A stretch of 64,000 nt of DNA, taken from assembly GCA_017557345.1 (NCBI GenBank), contig JAFYZR010000155.1, positions 62,001-126,000 on the forward strand, read 5' to 3'. Made by a program: the position numbers and the translations under genes. Below are positions 46,642-55,425 of the stretch, in pieces. The stretch is from Paludibacteraceae bacterium (GTDB lineage Bacteria > Bacteroidota > Bacteroidia > Bacteroidales > Paludibacteraceae). Numbering within the stretch: the first letter of the stretch is position 1; each line of letters begins with the position of its first letter. The notes under the pieces were generated by a model. It saw nothing but the letters and a program-made list of their open reading frames with translations, was not told the DNA's origin and did no database searches.

Positions 46642-47907
46642 CTAATTTTCTAAACTTTCAACTATTGTAGGTCGCATAAAGCCGGCAGGCTGGTCATCTA
46701 TTTCTGTTTCCGTGCCTTGTACGGCAAAATGAATATGATTGCGTCCAAAACGCTTATTTATGCCATCTATTGCCTTCATCAGTCGTTTATGGCGCGTGAT
46801 TTCATTTTCTTGATTAGTGGCAAACAAATCTAATTGCACACTATCTGTTTGCTGCAATTGCCCCAATATAACTCCCGCTTGTTTATACTGGAAGTTCTCG
46901 CGGAAAAGTTTGTCTAGCAATTGTTTGACCGCATGGATGATCTGTGTGGAGTCGTCTGTCGCGGTACTCAGCTTGATTGTCTCATCGGCATTATATTGCG
47001 CTAAATCTTCGCGATGTCTATTCGTTGCCAAGAAAATAGTTACTGTATGGCATAACGAACCTTGTTCACGCAACTTGCGGGTAGCAGAGCTCGCATAATT
47101 GCTCAATTCACGCATCAGGACAGTTTTATTGCTCGTCGTGTGCGCAAAAGTGCGGCTATACATAATAGATTTTTGCTGTTCGTGGCTAGCGATGGTTATC
47201 GCAGGAGTACCGTTTAGTTCTTTCCATGTGCGCACTCCGACTACTCCGAACTTCCGATGAACCCAACTTTCGGGCTGATGGGTGTAATCAAGAGCAGTTT
47301 TGATTCCTTGTAGGGCGATTGTCTTAATACTCCGCCTGCCTATACCCCAGACTTCTTTTATAGGCACTTTGGAAAGCGCCTGTTCACGTTTATCTGCCGG
47401 CATTACACAAATGCCTTTGTACGCAGGGTAATGCTTGGCAAACCAAGTGGCTGTTTTTGCGAGCGTATAGGTTAGACCTGCACCGCAACTGACAGGAATG
47501 CTTGTCTCGCGTAGTATTAAATCCTTTAACGTTTGTAGATATTCGCGAAGTCGGGTAGGGTCATCGTCCGGCAACTGACCGAAAAATTCATCGACACTAT
47601 ATTGTACGAAATCCAACACCATCTCTGTCTTGCGTACCTCATCCATAATGTGATGTGACACTTCGTGATAGAGATGATGATGCACATCAATAACGGTAAC
47701 ATGCTGGTCTTCAATAATTTGCTTAACTTGAAAGAGCGGATTGCCACGTTTAAGGCCAACTGCCTTTGCTTCGGGATTGAGGGCAAGAATAATACCGCCG
47801 TTGTTGCCGTTATCATTGGCTACGACGACAGGAGTTCCCTTCAATTCAGGCCGCGAGATTAACTCACAACTCACGAAGAAATTATTGCAGTCCAGATGAA
47901 TGTACAT
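46642..47907 (-). CDS. Y-family DNA polymerase (UmuC-like)
   Basis: A 421-residue translesion polymerase. The start MYIHLDCNNFFVSCE carries the first metal-binding Asp, and YSVDEFF near residue 104 holds the catalytic Asp-Glu pair. A helix-hairpin-helix (VWGIGRRSIKTIALQGI) and the little-finger region follow. It is closer to UmuC than to DinB. No umuD-like protease gene adjoins it. Such polymerases copy past DNA lesions with low fidelity. Confidence 0.9.
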   Translation of the reverse strand: MYIHLDCNNFFVSCELISRPELKGTPVVVANDNGNNGGIILALNPEAKAVGLKRGNPLFQVKQIIEDQHVTVIDVHHHLYHEVSHHIMDEVRKTEMVLDFVQYSVDEFFGQLPDDDPTRLREYLQTLKDLILRETSIPVSCGAGLTYTLAKTATWFAKHYPAYKGICVMPADKREQALSKVPIKEVWGIGRRSIKTIALQGIKTALDYTHQPESWVHRKFGVVGVRTWKELNGTPAITIASHEQQKSIMYSRTFAHTTSNKTVLMRELSNYASSATRKLREQGSLCHTVTIFLATNRHREDLAQYNADETIKLSTATDDSTQIIHAVKQLLDKLFRENFQYKQAGVILGQLQQTDSVQLDLFATNQENEITRHKRLMKAIDGINKRFGRNHIHFAVQGTETEIDDQPAGFMRPTIVESLEN

Positions 47908-47913
47908 AGTTCT

Positions 47914-47947
47914 AAAAACAACGCACCCAATCGAGTGCGTTGTTTTT
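47914..47947 (-). terminator. Terminator of ppdK
   Basis: A perfect 13-bp stem (47914-47926 with 47935-47947) with an 8-nt loop. Its base is AAAAA/TTTTT, so both strands end in a T run. It lies 16 bp after the ppdK stop and just upstream of the polymerase gene. Confidence 0.9.
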
Positions 47948-47962
47948 ATATTGACGTATCAA

Positions 47963-50692
47963 TTATTGTTCGTCTTCTACAGCGGCTTGAGCTGCAGCCA
48001 AACGAGCGATAGGTACGCGGAACGGCGAGCAAGAAGCGTAATTCATGCCTACGCGTGCGCAGAACTTAACAGAGCTGGGCTCTCCACCATGCTCACCGCA
48101 GATACCGGTACGCAATCCCGGTCTAACGGCACGACCTTTTTCAACAGCCATCTTGATGAGTTGACCAACACCATTCTGGTCGAGCACTTGGAACGGATCC
48201 ACTTTGAGGATCTTTTTCTCGAGATAAGCCGGCAAGAAGGATGCGATGTCGTCACGGCTATAACCGAAGGTCATCTGTGTCAAGTCGTTAGTACCGAAGC
48301 TGAAGTACTGAGCCTCTGTAGCGATGCGGTCTGCGGTCAGAGCTGCACGCGGAATCTCGATCATTGTACCGATTTCGAATTCCACTTCAATACCATATTC
48401 TGCGAAGACTTCTTTAGCAACGCGTTGGATGATTTCTTTCTGTTGCTTGAGCTCATAGAGAATACCAATCAGCGGCACCATGATCTCCGGCATCGGGTTT
48501 TTGCCCTCTTTCTTCAGTTCGCAAGCAGCGCTGAGGATAGCGCGGGTCTGCATAGCTGTGATCTCAGGGAATGTGATTCCCAAACGGCAACCACGGTGAC
48601 CGAGCATCGGGTTGTTCTCTGCCAACGAAGCGACACGTGTCTGGATTTCCTCTACGCTAACGCCCATTTCCTTAGCCATTTGCTCTTGGCCCTTGATATC
48701 ATGAGGAACGAACTCATGCAAAGGAGGATCGAGAAGACGGATATTCACTGGACAACCGTCCATTGCCTCAAGAATACCCTTGAAGTCAGCCTTCTGGTAC
48801 GGCAGCAACTTTGCAAGTGCTTTCTCACGACCGGCTGCGTCCTTGGCAAGAATCATCTCACGCATAGCGAGAATCTTCTTATCCTCGAAGAACATATGCT
48901 CTGTACGTGTCAAACCGATACCTTTAGCACCGAACTGACGAGCTACACGTGCATCATGTGGCGTGTCGGCATTAGTACGAACTTGCAGTTTGGTATATTT
49001 GTCGCAGAGATCCATCAAATCTTTGAAGTCACCGCTGAGTTCAGCTGCCTTCGTCGGAATCTCACCTGCATAAACTTGACCGGTAGAGCCGTTGAGTGAC
49101 AGATAATCGCCCTCTTTATAGGTAACGCCTTCAATCTTAACGGTCTTAGCTTTATAATCTACTTGGATTGCACCAGCACCGGATACACAGCACTTACCCA
49201 TACCACGAGCCACAACGGCTGCGTGTGAAGTCATACCACCGCGAGCGGTCAGAATACCTTCAGCTGCGCTCATACCTGCCAAGTCCTCAGGACTGGTCTC
49301 GATACGAACCATAACTACTTTATGGCCATTCTCGTGCCATTCTTGAGCATCATCAGCATGGAAGACAATTTGTCCGCAAGCAGCACCCGGAGATGCAGGA
49401 AGACCTTGCGTGATGACTTTTGCAGCCTTCAGAGCGTTCTTGTCGAAAACAGGGTGGAGCAGTTCGTCCAACTTCTGTGGTTCGCAACGCATGATAGCCT
49501 CTTTCTCGCTGATTACACCTTCGCGAACGAGATCCATAGCAATCTTTACCATCGCAGTACCGGTACGTTTACCGTTACGGGTCTGGAGGAACCATAGTTT
49601 GCCTTCTTGAACGGTGAACTCCATATCTTGCATATCGCGATAGTGGTCCTCAAGTTTCTGCTGAATAGCGTTCAGTTCTGCATAAAGAGCCGGCATAGCC
49701 TCTTCCATGGAAGGATATTTGCTTGCACGCTCAGCTTCGCTAATGCCTTGCAATTTAGCCCAACGACGGCTGCCTTCAAGAGTGATCTGTTGCGGGGTAC
49801 GAATACCGGCTACAACGTCCTCGCCTTGTGCGTTAACGAGGTACTCTCCGTTGAACAGGTTCTCTCCGGTTGCAGCGTCACGGCTGAAGCAAACACCCGT
49901 AGCGGATGTCTCGCCCATGTTGCCGAATACCATTGCCATAACGGAAACAGCGGTTCCCCATTCGTCTGGAATTCCTTCCATCTTACGATAAAGGATAGCG
50001 CGCTCGTTCATCCAGCTGCGGAATACAGCGCAGATAGCGCCCCAGAGTTGCTCAATCGGATCATCCGGGAAATCCTTTCCCGTCTGCTCTTTGATGGCCG
50101 TCTTGAAGCGGGCAACAAGAAGTTTGAGCTCTTCTACGTTCAGGTCTTTGTCTAATTTGATGTGACGAATCTCTTTTACCTCCTCGATGATTTTCTCGAA
50201 CGGGTCAATGTCGGTTTTGTTTACCGGCTTCATGCCAAGAACAACATCGCCATACATCTGTACAAAACGACGATAGCTATCATAAACGAAATGTGGGTTA
50301 TTGGTCTTTGCAACCATACCTTCAGCTACCGTGTCGTTCAAACCAAGGTTGAGGATTGTATCCATCATACCCGGCATCGAAGCGCGTGCTCCGGAACGAA
50401 CGGAAACGAGCAGTGGGTTCTTCGGGTCACCGAACTTGCAGTTCATCAACTCCTCAACATGCTTTACAGCTGCGTTAACCTCTTCTGTCAGTTCCTCAAC
50501 AATCCTCTCTTGACCTACTTGATAGTACTCGTTACATACTTCAGTAGTGATGGTGAAGCCTGGAGGAACAGGAACACCTACTAAGTTCATCTCCGCGCAG
50601 TTAGCGCCTTTGCCACCAAGCAACTCGCGCATCTGTGCATTACCTTCAGCCTTTCCGTTACCGAAGGTGTAAACTCTTTTTTTCTTTTCCAT
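47963..50692 (-). CDS. ppdK: Pyruvate, phosphate dikinase
   Basis: A 909-residue enzyme interconverting pyruvate + ATP + Pi and PEP + AMP + PPi. Seen: the ATP-grasp N-terminal domain (LLGGKGANCAEM), the swivelling phospho-His motif GGMTSHAAVVARGMG (His near residue 487), and the C-terminal PEP barrel with GTNDLTQ and GICGEHGGEPSSV. Its length fits bacterial PPDKs (about 880-910). Its PPi product or substrate links it to the membrane pyrophosphatase on the other side of the spacer. Confidence 0.97.
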   Translation of the reverse strand: MEKKKRVYTFGNGKAEGNAQMRELLGGKGANCAEMNLVGVPVPPGFTITTEVCNEYYQVGQERIVEELTEEVNAAVKHVEELMNCKFGDPKNPLLVSVRSGARASMPGMMDTILNLGLNDTVAEGMVAKTNNPHFVYDSYRRFVQMYGDVVLGMKPVNKTDIDPFEKIIEEVKEIRHIKLDKDLNVEELKLLVARFKTAIKEQTGKDFPDDPIEQLWGAICAVFRSWMNERAILYRKMEGIPDEWGTAVSVMAMVFGNMGETSATGVCFSRDAATGENLFNGEYLVNAQGEDVVAGIRTPQQITLEGSRRWAKLQGISEAERASKYPSMEEAMPALYAELNAIQQKLEDHYRDMQDMEFTVQEGKLWFLQTRNGKRTGTAMVKIAMDLVREGVISEKEAIMRCEPQKLDELLHPVFDKNALKAAKVITQGLPASPGAACGQIVFHADDAQEWHENGHKVVMVRIETSPEDLAGMSAAEGILTARGGMTSHAAVVARGMGKCCVSGAGAIQVDYKAKTVKIEGVTYKEGDYLSLNGSTGQVYAGEIPTKAAELSGDFKDLMDLCDKYTKLQVRTNADTPHDARVARQFGAKGIGLTRTEHMFFEDKKILAMREMILAKDAAGREKALAKLLPYQKADFKGILEAMDGCPVNIRLLDPPLHEFVPHDIKGQEQMAKEMGVSVEEIQTRVASLAENNPMLGHRGCRLGITFPEITAMQTRAILSAACELKKEGKNPMPEIMVPLIGILYELKQQKEIIQRVAKEVFAEYGIEVEFEIGTMIEIPRAALTADRIATEAQYFSFGTNDLTQMTFGYSRDDIASFLPAYLEKKILKVDPFQVLDQNGVGQLIKMAVEKGRAVRPGLRTGICGEHGGEPSSVKFCARVGMNYASCSPFRVPIARLAAAQAAVEDEQ

Positions 50693-50720
50693 GTTTGTTA
50701 TTAAATTATTAATAGATGTG

Positions 50721-50915
50721 TTATTCTGCTAATGGTTGTTCTTCAATCGTTAATTGTTGCTCAACTTGCTGAGTATCAGCTTGATAGCTTGGGTCGTCCC
50801 ATCCGCCTGGAGGAGGACCATAACAAGCTGTCACAGTAACTGCTACGCCTGCTAAAGTGAAAAACTTAATGCTTGCGCGCATGAAATTGTCGAAACTGAA
50901 ACGAATGTTTTTCAT
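50721..50915 (-). CDS. Small putative lipoprotein, 64 residues
   Basis: The N-terminus MKNIRFSFDNFMRASIKFFT is followed by a hydrophobic stretch ending VTVTAC, a usable lipobox with Cys31. The mature part (YGPPPGGWDDP, then Gln/Glu-rich) is only about 30 residues. The CYGPP start of the mature chain recalls the small lipoproteins associated with radical SAM genes in Bacteroidota. It has its own promoter and sits 28 bp upstream of ppdK, with which it probably shares a message. The function is unknown. Confidence 0.65.
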   Translation of the reverse strand: MKNIRFSFDNFMRASIKFFTLAGVAVTVTACYGPPPGGWDDPSYQADTQQVEQQLTIEEQPLAE

Positions 50916-50935
50916 AATTCACACATTTTGCGCTG

Positions 50936-50967
50936 CAAAATTACAAAAAAAAAATGACATGTGCAAG
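50936..50967 (-). promoter_or_regulatory. Promoter of small lipoprotein-ppdK
   Basis: On the minus strand TAATTTTG (50943-50936) and CTTGCACATGTCAT (from 50967), spacer 20 bp. The leader is about 15 nt. Confidence 0.75.
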
Positions 50968-51014
50968 ATTTTAATAATTTTTTTATTAAAATTTTAATTA
51001 CAATTCAAATAGCT

Positions 51015-51080
51015 CTCGGTATTTTATCGGGGTTTGATCGGTATTTTATCGGTATTATATCGGGTGTTGATCGGTTATCT
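51015..51080. repeat. 11-bp array A (ATCGGTATTTT type), 6 units
   Basis: Six contiguous 11-bp units: CTCGGTATTTT, ATCGGGGTTTG, ATCGGTATTTT, ATCGGTATTAT, ATCGGGTGTTG, ATCGGTTATCT. The TCGG core is invariant in all six; the rest is T-rich and variable. It lies in the divergent spacer between ppdK and hppA. Confidence 0.92.
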
Positions 51081-51090
51081 ATAATATTAA

Positions 51091-51112
51091 AAATCGCCTT
51101 TAGGCGTTTTTT
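51091..51112 (+). terminator. Small hairpin with T run before hppA promoter
   Basis: CGCC (51095-51098), loop TTTA, GGCG (51103-51106), then seven T. A-rich sequence on the left side allows action on the minus strand also. Its T run touches the -33 element of the hppA promoter. Confidence 0.65.
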
Positions 51113-51113
51113 T

Positions 51114-51145
51114 CTTGCATATATCAGAAATTATTTGTACCTTTG
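51114..51145 (+). promoter_or_regulatory. Promoter of hppA
   Basis: CTTGCATATATCAG (from 51114) and TACCTTTG (51138-51145), spacer 20 bp. The 14-nt -33 element is identical to that of the orphan promoter at 41.66 kb. The leader is about 47 nt. Confidence 0.82.
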
Positions 51146-51198
51146 CAGCCGGTTTTGAACAGAATTAACCAAAAATACTAATTAAAAACACAAATTCT

Positions 51199-53406
51199 AT
51201 GAGTGATTTAACTATTCTAATGTATGTTGTTTTAGCAGCTTCAGTCTTGGCACTCGGTTTTGCGTACTATTTCTATCGCTCGATGTTGGGCAAAGATGAA
51301 GGTACGGACCTGATGCGTACGATTGCGTCGCATGTGCGCAAAGGCGCTATGGCGTATCTAAAGCAACAGTACAAAGTAGTAACGATTGTATTCGTCGTTT
51401 TAGCTGTAATTTTTGCCGTAATGGCTTATTTCAAGTTGCAGAACGGAATCGTTTGGTTCGCGTTCTTGACAGGCGGTTTCTTTTCTGGTTTGGCCGGATT
51501 CTTCGGAATGAAGACGGCAACCTATGCTTCTGCTCGTACGGCTAACGCAGCACGTAAAAGTTTGAACTCCGGTCTGCAGGTCGCTTTCCGTTCCGGTGCG
51601 GTAATGGGTCTGACAGTTGTTGGTCTGGCATTACTTGACATCGCAGGTTGGTTCCTTGTATTGAATGGTACAGGACTGCTTGAACTTGTTGGCGCAGATG
51701 GCGATTTGATTACCATTACCACCACAATGCTTACCTTTGGTATGGGTGCTTCGACGCAAGCGCTCTTTGCGCGTGTAGGCGGTGGTATATACACAAAAGC
51801 GGCTGACGTAGGCGCAGACTTGGTTGGTAAGACGGAATATAACATCCCGGAAGATGATCCGCGCAATCCTGCCACTATTGCAGATAACGTAGGCGATAAC
51901 GTTGGTGATGTTGCCGGAATGGGTGCAGATTTGTATGAGAGTTATGCCGGTTCTATTTTGGCGACCATGGCACTTGGCGCATCTGCTTTTGCTTTCTGCG
52001 AACAGATGCAATTAAAAGCCGTTTTGGCTCCTTCGCTTATCGCGGCTTGTGGCGTGCTGTTAAGTATCATTGGTATTTACTTAGTAAAGACCAAAGAAGG
52101 CGCAGGAATGAAAGAATTGCTTCGTGCTTTGGCTATTGGAACGAACACAGCTGCTGTGCTGATTGCTGGCGTTACATTTGGTATTTTTGCTTGGCTGTTT
52201 GGTACAGAGACTAACCAATGGTGGCAAGTTTCTTTGTCCGTAGTGGTTGGTTTGGCTGCTGGTGTCATCATCGGTCAATCAACGGAATATTATACTTCAC
52301 AGAGTTATAAGCCGACGCAGAAAGTTAGTGAGAGTTCGCAAACCGGTCCTGCTACAGTTATTATTAGCGGTTTGGGACTTGGAATGCTCTCAACGGCGAT
52401 TCCTGTAATCACCGTAGGTGTAGCAATCATTCTGGCTTACCTCTGCGCCAATGGTTTCCATGTGGAGTTTAGCGCACAAAACCTTTCGATGGGTCTCTAT
52501 GGAATCGGTATTGCAGCAGTCGGAATGCTCTCAACCTTAGGTATCACATTGGCTACAGACGCTTATGGTCCTATTGCAGATAATGCTGGCGGTAACGCGG
52601 AGATGTCTGGTCTTCCTGCAGAAGTTCGTCAACGTACGGACGCGCTTGATGCACTTGGAAACACTACTGCTGCAACCGGTAAAGGTTTTGCTATTGGTTC
52701 GGCAGCTTTGACGGCTTTGGCACTTTTGGCTTCGTATGTGGAGGAAATAAAGATTGCGCTTATCCGTACAGGCGAAGCGTTGCCTAATGGCGTGGAAGCC
52801 GCAAAAGCGACGCTTGTGGACTTTATGGACGCGTATAATGTTAACTTGATGAACCCGATAGTGCTGGTAGGTATCTTTATCGGTTCGATGATGGCATTCC
52901 TGTTCTGTGGACTGACGATGAATGCTGTCGGACGTGCTGCACAGAAGATGGTTGAGGAAGTGCGTCGTCAATTCCAAACCATTAAAGGCATTCTTGAAGG
53001 CAAAGCCGATCCGGATTATGCACGATGCGTAGCCATCTCCACCAAAGGCGCGCAACATGAAATGTTGTTACCGTCTATTTTAGCGATTATCGTTCCGATC
53101 ATCACAGGTCTTGTTCTCGGCGTAGCCGGAGTGCTTGGCTTGTTGATTGGCGGCCTGGCAACCGGTTTCGTACTGGCTGTCTTCATGGCTAACGCAGGTG
53201 GCGCATGGGATAATGCAAAGAAATATGTCGAGGAAGGTCATTTCGGAGGCAAGGGTAGTGATTGCCACAAAGCAACCGTTGTTGGCGACACCGTAGGTGA
53301 CCCGTTCAAGGATACATCCGGTCCATCGCTGAACATTCTCATCAAACTGATGTCAATGGTCTCCATCGTTATGGCCGGACTTACCGTTACCTATCACCTG
53401 TTATAA
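51199..53406 (+). CDS. hppA: Membrane-bound ion-pumping pyrophosphatase
   Basis: A 735-residue integral membrane enzyme with about 16 hydrophobic segments, which couples PPi hydrolysis to pumping of H+ and/or Na+ across the inner membrane. Seen: DVGADLVGKTEYNIPEDDPR and DNVGDNVGD at the Mg-PPi site, and GNTTAATGKG, in which Ala at the first variable position and Gly three further on mark the K+-dependent class (K+-independent enzymes have Lys there). K+-dependent members include Na+ pumps and dual Na+/H+ pumps, the latter known from Bacteroides; sequence alone does not decide here. Confidence 0.96.
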   Translation: MSDLTILMYVVLAASVLALGFAYYFYRSMLGKDEGTDLMRTIASHVRKGAMAYLKQQYKVVTIVFVVLAVIFAVMAYFKLQNGIVWFAFLTGGFFSGLAGFFGMKTATYASARTANAARKSLNSGLQVAFRSGAVMGLTVVGLALLDIAGWFLVLNGTGLLELVGADGDLITITTTMLTFGMGASTQALFARVGGGIYTKAADVGADLVGKTEYNIPEDDPRNPATIADNVGDNVGDVAGMGADLYESYAGSILATMALGASAFAFCEQMQLKAVLAPSLIAACGVLLSIIGIYLVKTKEGAGMKELLRALAIGTNTAAVLIAGVTFGIFAWLFGTETNQWWQVSLSVVVGLAAGVIIGQSTEYYTSQSYKPTQKVSESSQTGPATVIISGLGLGMLSTAIPVITVGVAIILAYLCANGFHVEFSAQNLSMGLYGIGIAAVGMLSTLGITLATDAYGPIADNAGGNAEMSGLPAEVRQRTDALDALGNTTAATGKGFAIGSAALTALALLASYVEEIKIALIRTGEALPNGVEAAKATLVDFMDAYNVNLMNPIVLVGIFIGSMMAFLFCGLTMNAVGRAAQKMVEEVRRQFQTIKGILEGKADPDYARCVAISTKGAQHEMLLPSILAIIVPIITGLVLGVAGVLGLLIGGLATGFVLAVFMANAGGAWDNAKKYVEEGHFGGKGSDCHKATVVGDTVGDPFKDTSGPSLNILIKLMSMVSIVMAGLTVTYHLL

Positions 53407-53421
53407 TAGTTTAACATAGTA

Positions 53422-53456
53422 AATAATAAAAGCGCCTCACGGGGCGCTTTTATTAT
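53422..53456. terminator. Bidirectional terminator between hppA and acyl-CoA ligase
   Basis: AATAATAAAAGCGCC pairs with GGGCGCTTTTATTATT around a short TCAC(G) loop. Both strands end in T-rich tails, as expected between convergent genes; the ligase stop codon lies inside the right arm. Confidence 0.92.
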
Positions 53457-55102
53457 TTGTAGAGGAATCGTTTGATGGAACGCTTAGGCGTTTTCTCGAA
53501 TGGCTTGTCTTGCACTTCGATATTCGAAACCTTACTGTAGGAAGGAATAAGGCTGTTGAGTTTCTGCAGGTTAGCCTTCATGATGGCTTGTATCTGCTCG
53601 ATCGTCATACGCTTGGTGAGTGTTTCATCCGGGAACACAAGAGCCACCAGTTTGCCTTCTCTCTCCACGATAAGCGATTCGCCTACTGCCTCTTGGTTAT
53701 TGAGTTTATCCTCAATCTCTTCAGGGTAAATGTTTTGTCCGGATGCACCAAGGAACATCGTTTTGCAGCGGCCTTTGATGTATATATTCTTATGCCTGTC
53801 AAGTCGTCCAAGGTCGCCCGTCCGTAACCAGCCATCCTCTGTGAAAGCGGCTTTGGTGGCTTTCGGGTTCTTGTAATAGCCTAACATCACATTCTCGCCT
53901 TTGACGAGTATTTCTCCTATGCCGGCTTTATTGGGTTCATCGATCTTAACATCCATGTTCATGACAGGCACACCTCCGGAGCGGGCTTTGAAGTACCTAG
54001 GCGGATTACCTCCGATTAGCGGACCGCATTCGGTCATACCGTAACCAATGGACAGCGGGAAATGAATATCCATCAGACACTTCTCTACCACAGGATTCAT
54101 AGCCGCGCCACCGCAAATGAAATAACGTAACTTACCGCCGAATGCCTTGCGAAGACCGGTCTTTACGCGGTTTTTAAGGATGGCTCCAATGCCCGGTGTG
54201 TGCCAGAACATACGAATTACCCATTTGCTGAGTAGCGGATCGAGTTTGGTCTTGTAGATCTTCTCGATAACTAGCGGAACAGTTACAACGAGATACGGCT
54301 GTACTTCATCGAGTGCCTTAAGAAGGATAGACGGAGTAGGCGATTTGGTCAGGAAATAGATGTGCGTTCCGGAGCAGAGCGGGTAGAGTAGTTCGCATAC
54401 CTGGCCAAACATATGTGCTAACGGCAACATAGAGACAAGGCGTTGACCCGGATCGACAGGCAACATCTTCATGCCTACTTCCACATTATTGCTCAGAGAA
54501 CGGCCGTTAAGCATCACGCCTTTCGGCGAACCCGTTGAACCGGAAGTATAATTAATGAGCGAGAGTGGCTCCGGATCGGCTGAGAAATAGACGTCCTCGG
54601 CTTCTATGCCATGCGGATATTTGGTCTCGAATTCCTCGGCGACGGCTTCCCATAACTCTTCATTACTTTTCGCCAACTGTTCTCCTTTATACAGGATATA
54701 CCAATTCTCGAGAGAAACAACGGCTTTGAGTTTGGCAGGCAGTTTTTGGTGTTGTAAGTCCTTCCATACATACGGCCCGACAAAGAGCAATTCGCTATCG
54801 GAATGATCCAATAAGTGCGCTACATCATTTGCCGTAAAATCCTGTAATATACTGACGCAAACACCTTCGTAAGCAGCAATGGCCAGATAAGCAACTGCCC
54901 AGTTGGCGCAATTTCGCCCGCAGAGAGCTATCTTATCACCGCGTTTGAGTCCCAACTGCTCAAAAAGCATATGGAGACGTACCATTTCTGTTGCTAACTC
55001 GCCGAAAGTGTACTCGTGATCTTCGTTGTAATCGGTTAATGCCGCGTCGTTCCATTGATGTGACATCACCTCTGTCAGATATTGTAAAAAATGCTTTGTC
55101 AT
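53453..55102 (-). CDS. Long-chain acyl-CoA ligase (AMP-binding), copy 2
   Basis: A 549-residue adenylating enzyme that activates fatty acids to acyl-CoA. Seen: YTSGSTGSPKGVML near residue 190, YGMTECGPL near 338, the GWLRTGDLG hinge and the terminal KTPKRSIKRFLYK with the catalytic Lys region. A longer frame opens at 55168, but it would cover the promoter; ATG 55102 (MTKHFLQYLTEVM) gives exactly the same length as the neighbouring paralogue. The two share the same ends and motifs, so they are duplicates that diverged. Confidence 0.88.
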   Translation of the reverse strand: MTKHFLQYLTEVMSHQWNDAALTDYNEDHEYTFGELATEMVRLHMLFEQLGLKRGDKIALCGRNCANWAVAYLAIAAYEGVCVSILQDFTANDVAHLLDHSDSELLFVGPYVWKDLQHQKLPAKLKAVVSLENWYILYKGEQLAKSNEELWEAVAEEFETKYPHGIEAEDVYFSADPEPLSLINYTSGSTGSPKGVMLNGRSLSNNVEVGMKMLPVDPGQRLVSMLPLAHMFGQVCELLYPLCSGTHIYFLTKSPTPSILLKALDEVQPYLVVTVPLVIEKIYKTKLDPLLSKWVIRMFWHTPGIGAILKNRVKTGLRKAFGGKLRYFICGGAAMNPVVEKCLMDIHFPLSIGYGMTECGPLIGGNPPRYFKARSGGVPVMNMDVKIDEPNKAGIGEILVKGENVMLGYYKNPKATKAAFTEDGWLRTGDLGRLDRHKNIYIKGRCKTMFLGASGQNIYPEEIEDKLNNQEAVGESLIVEREGKLVALVFPDETLTKRMTIEQIQAIMKANLQKLNSLIPSYSKVSNIEVQDKPFEKTPKRSIKRFLYK

Positions 55103-55137
55103 ATTCAATCCAATTTTATCTTCACACCTTTGCGGCG

Positions 55138-55169
55138 CAAAGGTACTGCTTTTTTTTGACATATGCAAA
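55138..55169 (-). promoter_or_regulatory. Promoter of acyl-CoA ligase copy 2
   Basis: On the minus strand TACCTTTG (55145-55138) and TTTGCATATGTCAA (from 55169), spacer 20 bp. It overlaps the longer open frame and so decides the start at 55102. Confidence 0.82.
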
Positions 55170-55240
55170 TTTTTCTATCTAAAATAGAGATGTTCTAAAA
55201 AAATGACACATTTTAAACATTTTTGTACTAACTCTCCTGT

Positions 55241-55261
55241 ATTATATACTACGTATATAAT
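55241..55261. promoter_or_regulatory. Perfect 9-bp palindrome, possible operator
   Basis: ATTATATAC (55241-55249) and GTATATAAT (55253-55261) around a TAC centre, about 70 bp upstream of the copy-2 ligase promoter. It could be a binding site for a dimeric regulator. It is AT-rich, so the chance of coincidence is not negligible. Confidence 0.45.
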
Positions 55262-55284
55262 ACTAACGAAATCACATGCAAAAA

Positions 55285-55339
55285 TTAGTGCGTGATTAGT
55301 GCGTGATAAGTGCGCTATTAGTGCGCGATAAGTGCGTTA
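55285..55339. repeat. 11-bp array B (TTAGTGCGTGA type), 5 units
   Basis: Five contiguous 11-bp units: TTAGTGCGTGA twice, TAAGTGCGCTA, TTAGTGCGCGA, TAAGTGCGTTA. The core AGTGCG is invariant. A decayed sixth unit may follow to 55350. It lies in the 400-bp spacer between the two acyl-CoA ligase genes; the remainder of the spacer left of it shows nothing else but the palindrome at 55241. Confidence 0.93.
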
Positions 55340-55383
55340 TTCTCGGTGGCAAGTAAAGGACAAAAGGCATTAAAACACATATC

Positions 55384-55418
55384 ACAAAAAACAAGCGCGT
55401 AGCTTCCCAGTCACGCGC
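55384..55418 (-). terminator. Terminator of acyl-CoA ligase copy 1
   Basis: On the minus strand a 6-bp GC stem (GCGCGT/ACGCGC, 12-nt loop) followed by TTGTTTTTTG. It closes a set of three hairpins behind the ligase stop codon. Confidence 0.75.
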
Positions 55419-55425
55419 ATGTCTC

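Noticed and set aside
47900..49099. 399-codon open frame on the plus strand
   Set aside because: Antisense to ppdK, which is unmistakable; the frame also begins inside the ppdK terminator.
51015..51080. CRISPR-like reading of the 11-bp arrays
   Set aside because: Units are contiguous without spacers, far too short for CRISPR repeats, and no cas genes are present.
55103..55168. Longer N-terminus for acyl-CoA ligase copy 2
   Set aside because: It covers a complete consensus promoter, and the shorter form matches the paralogue in length.
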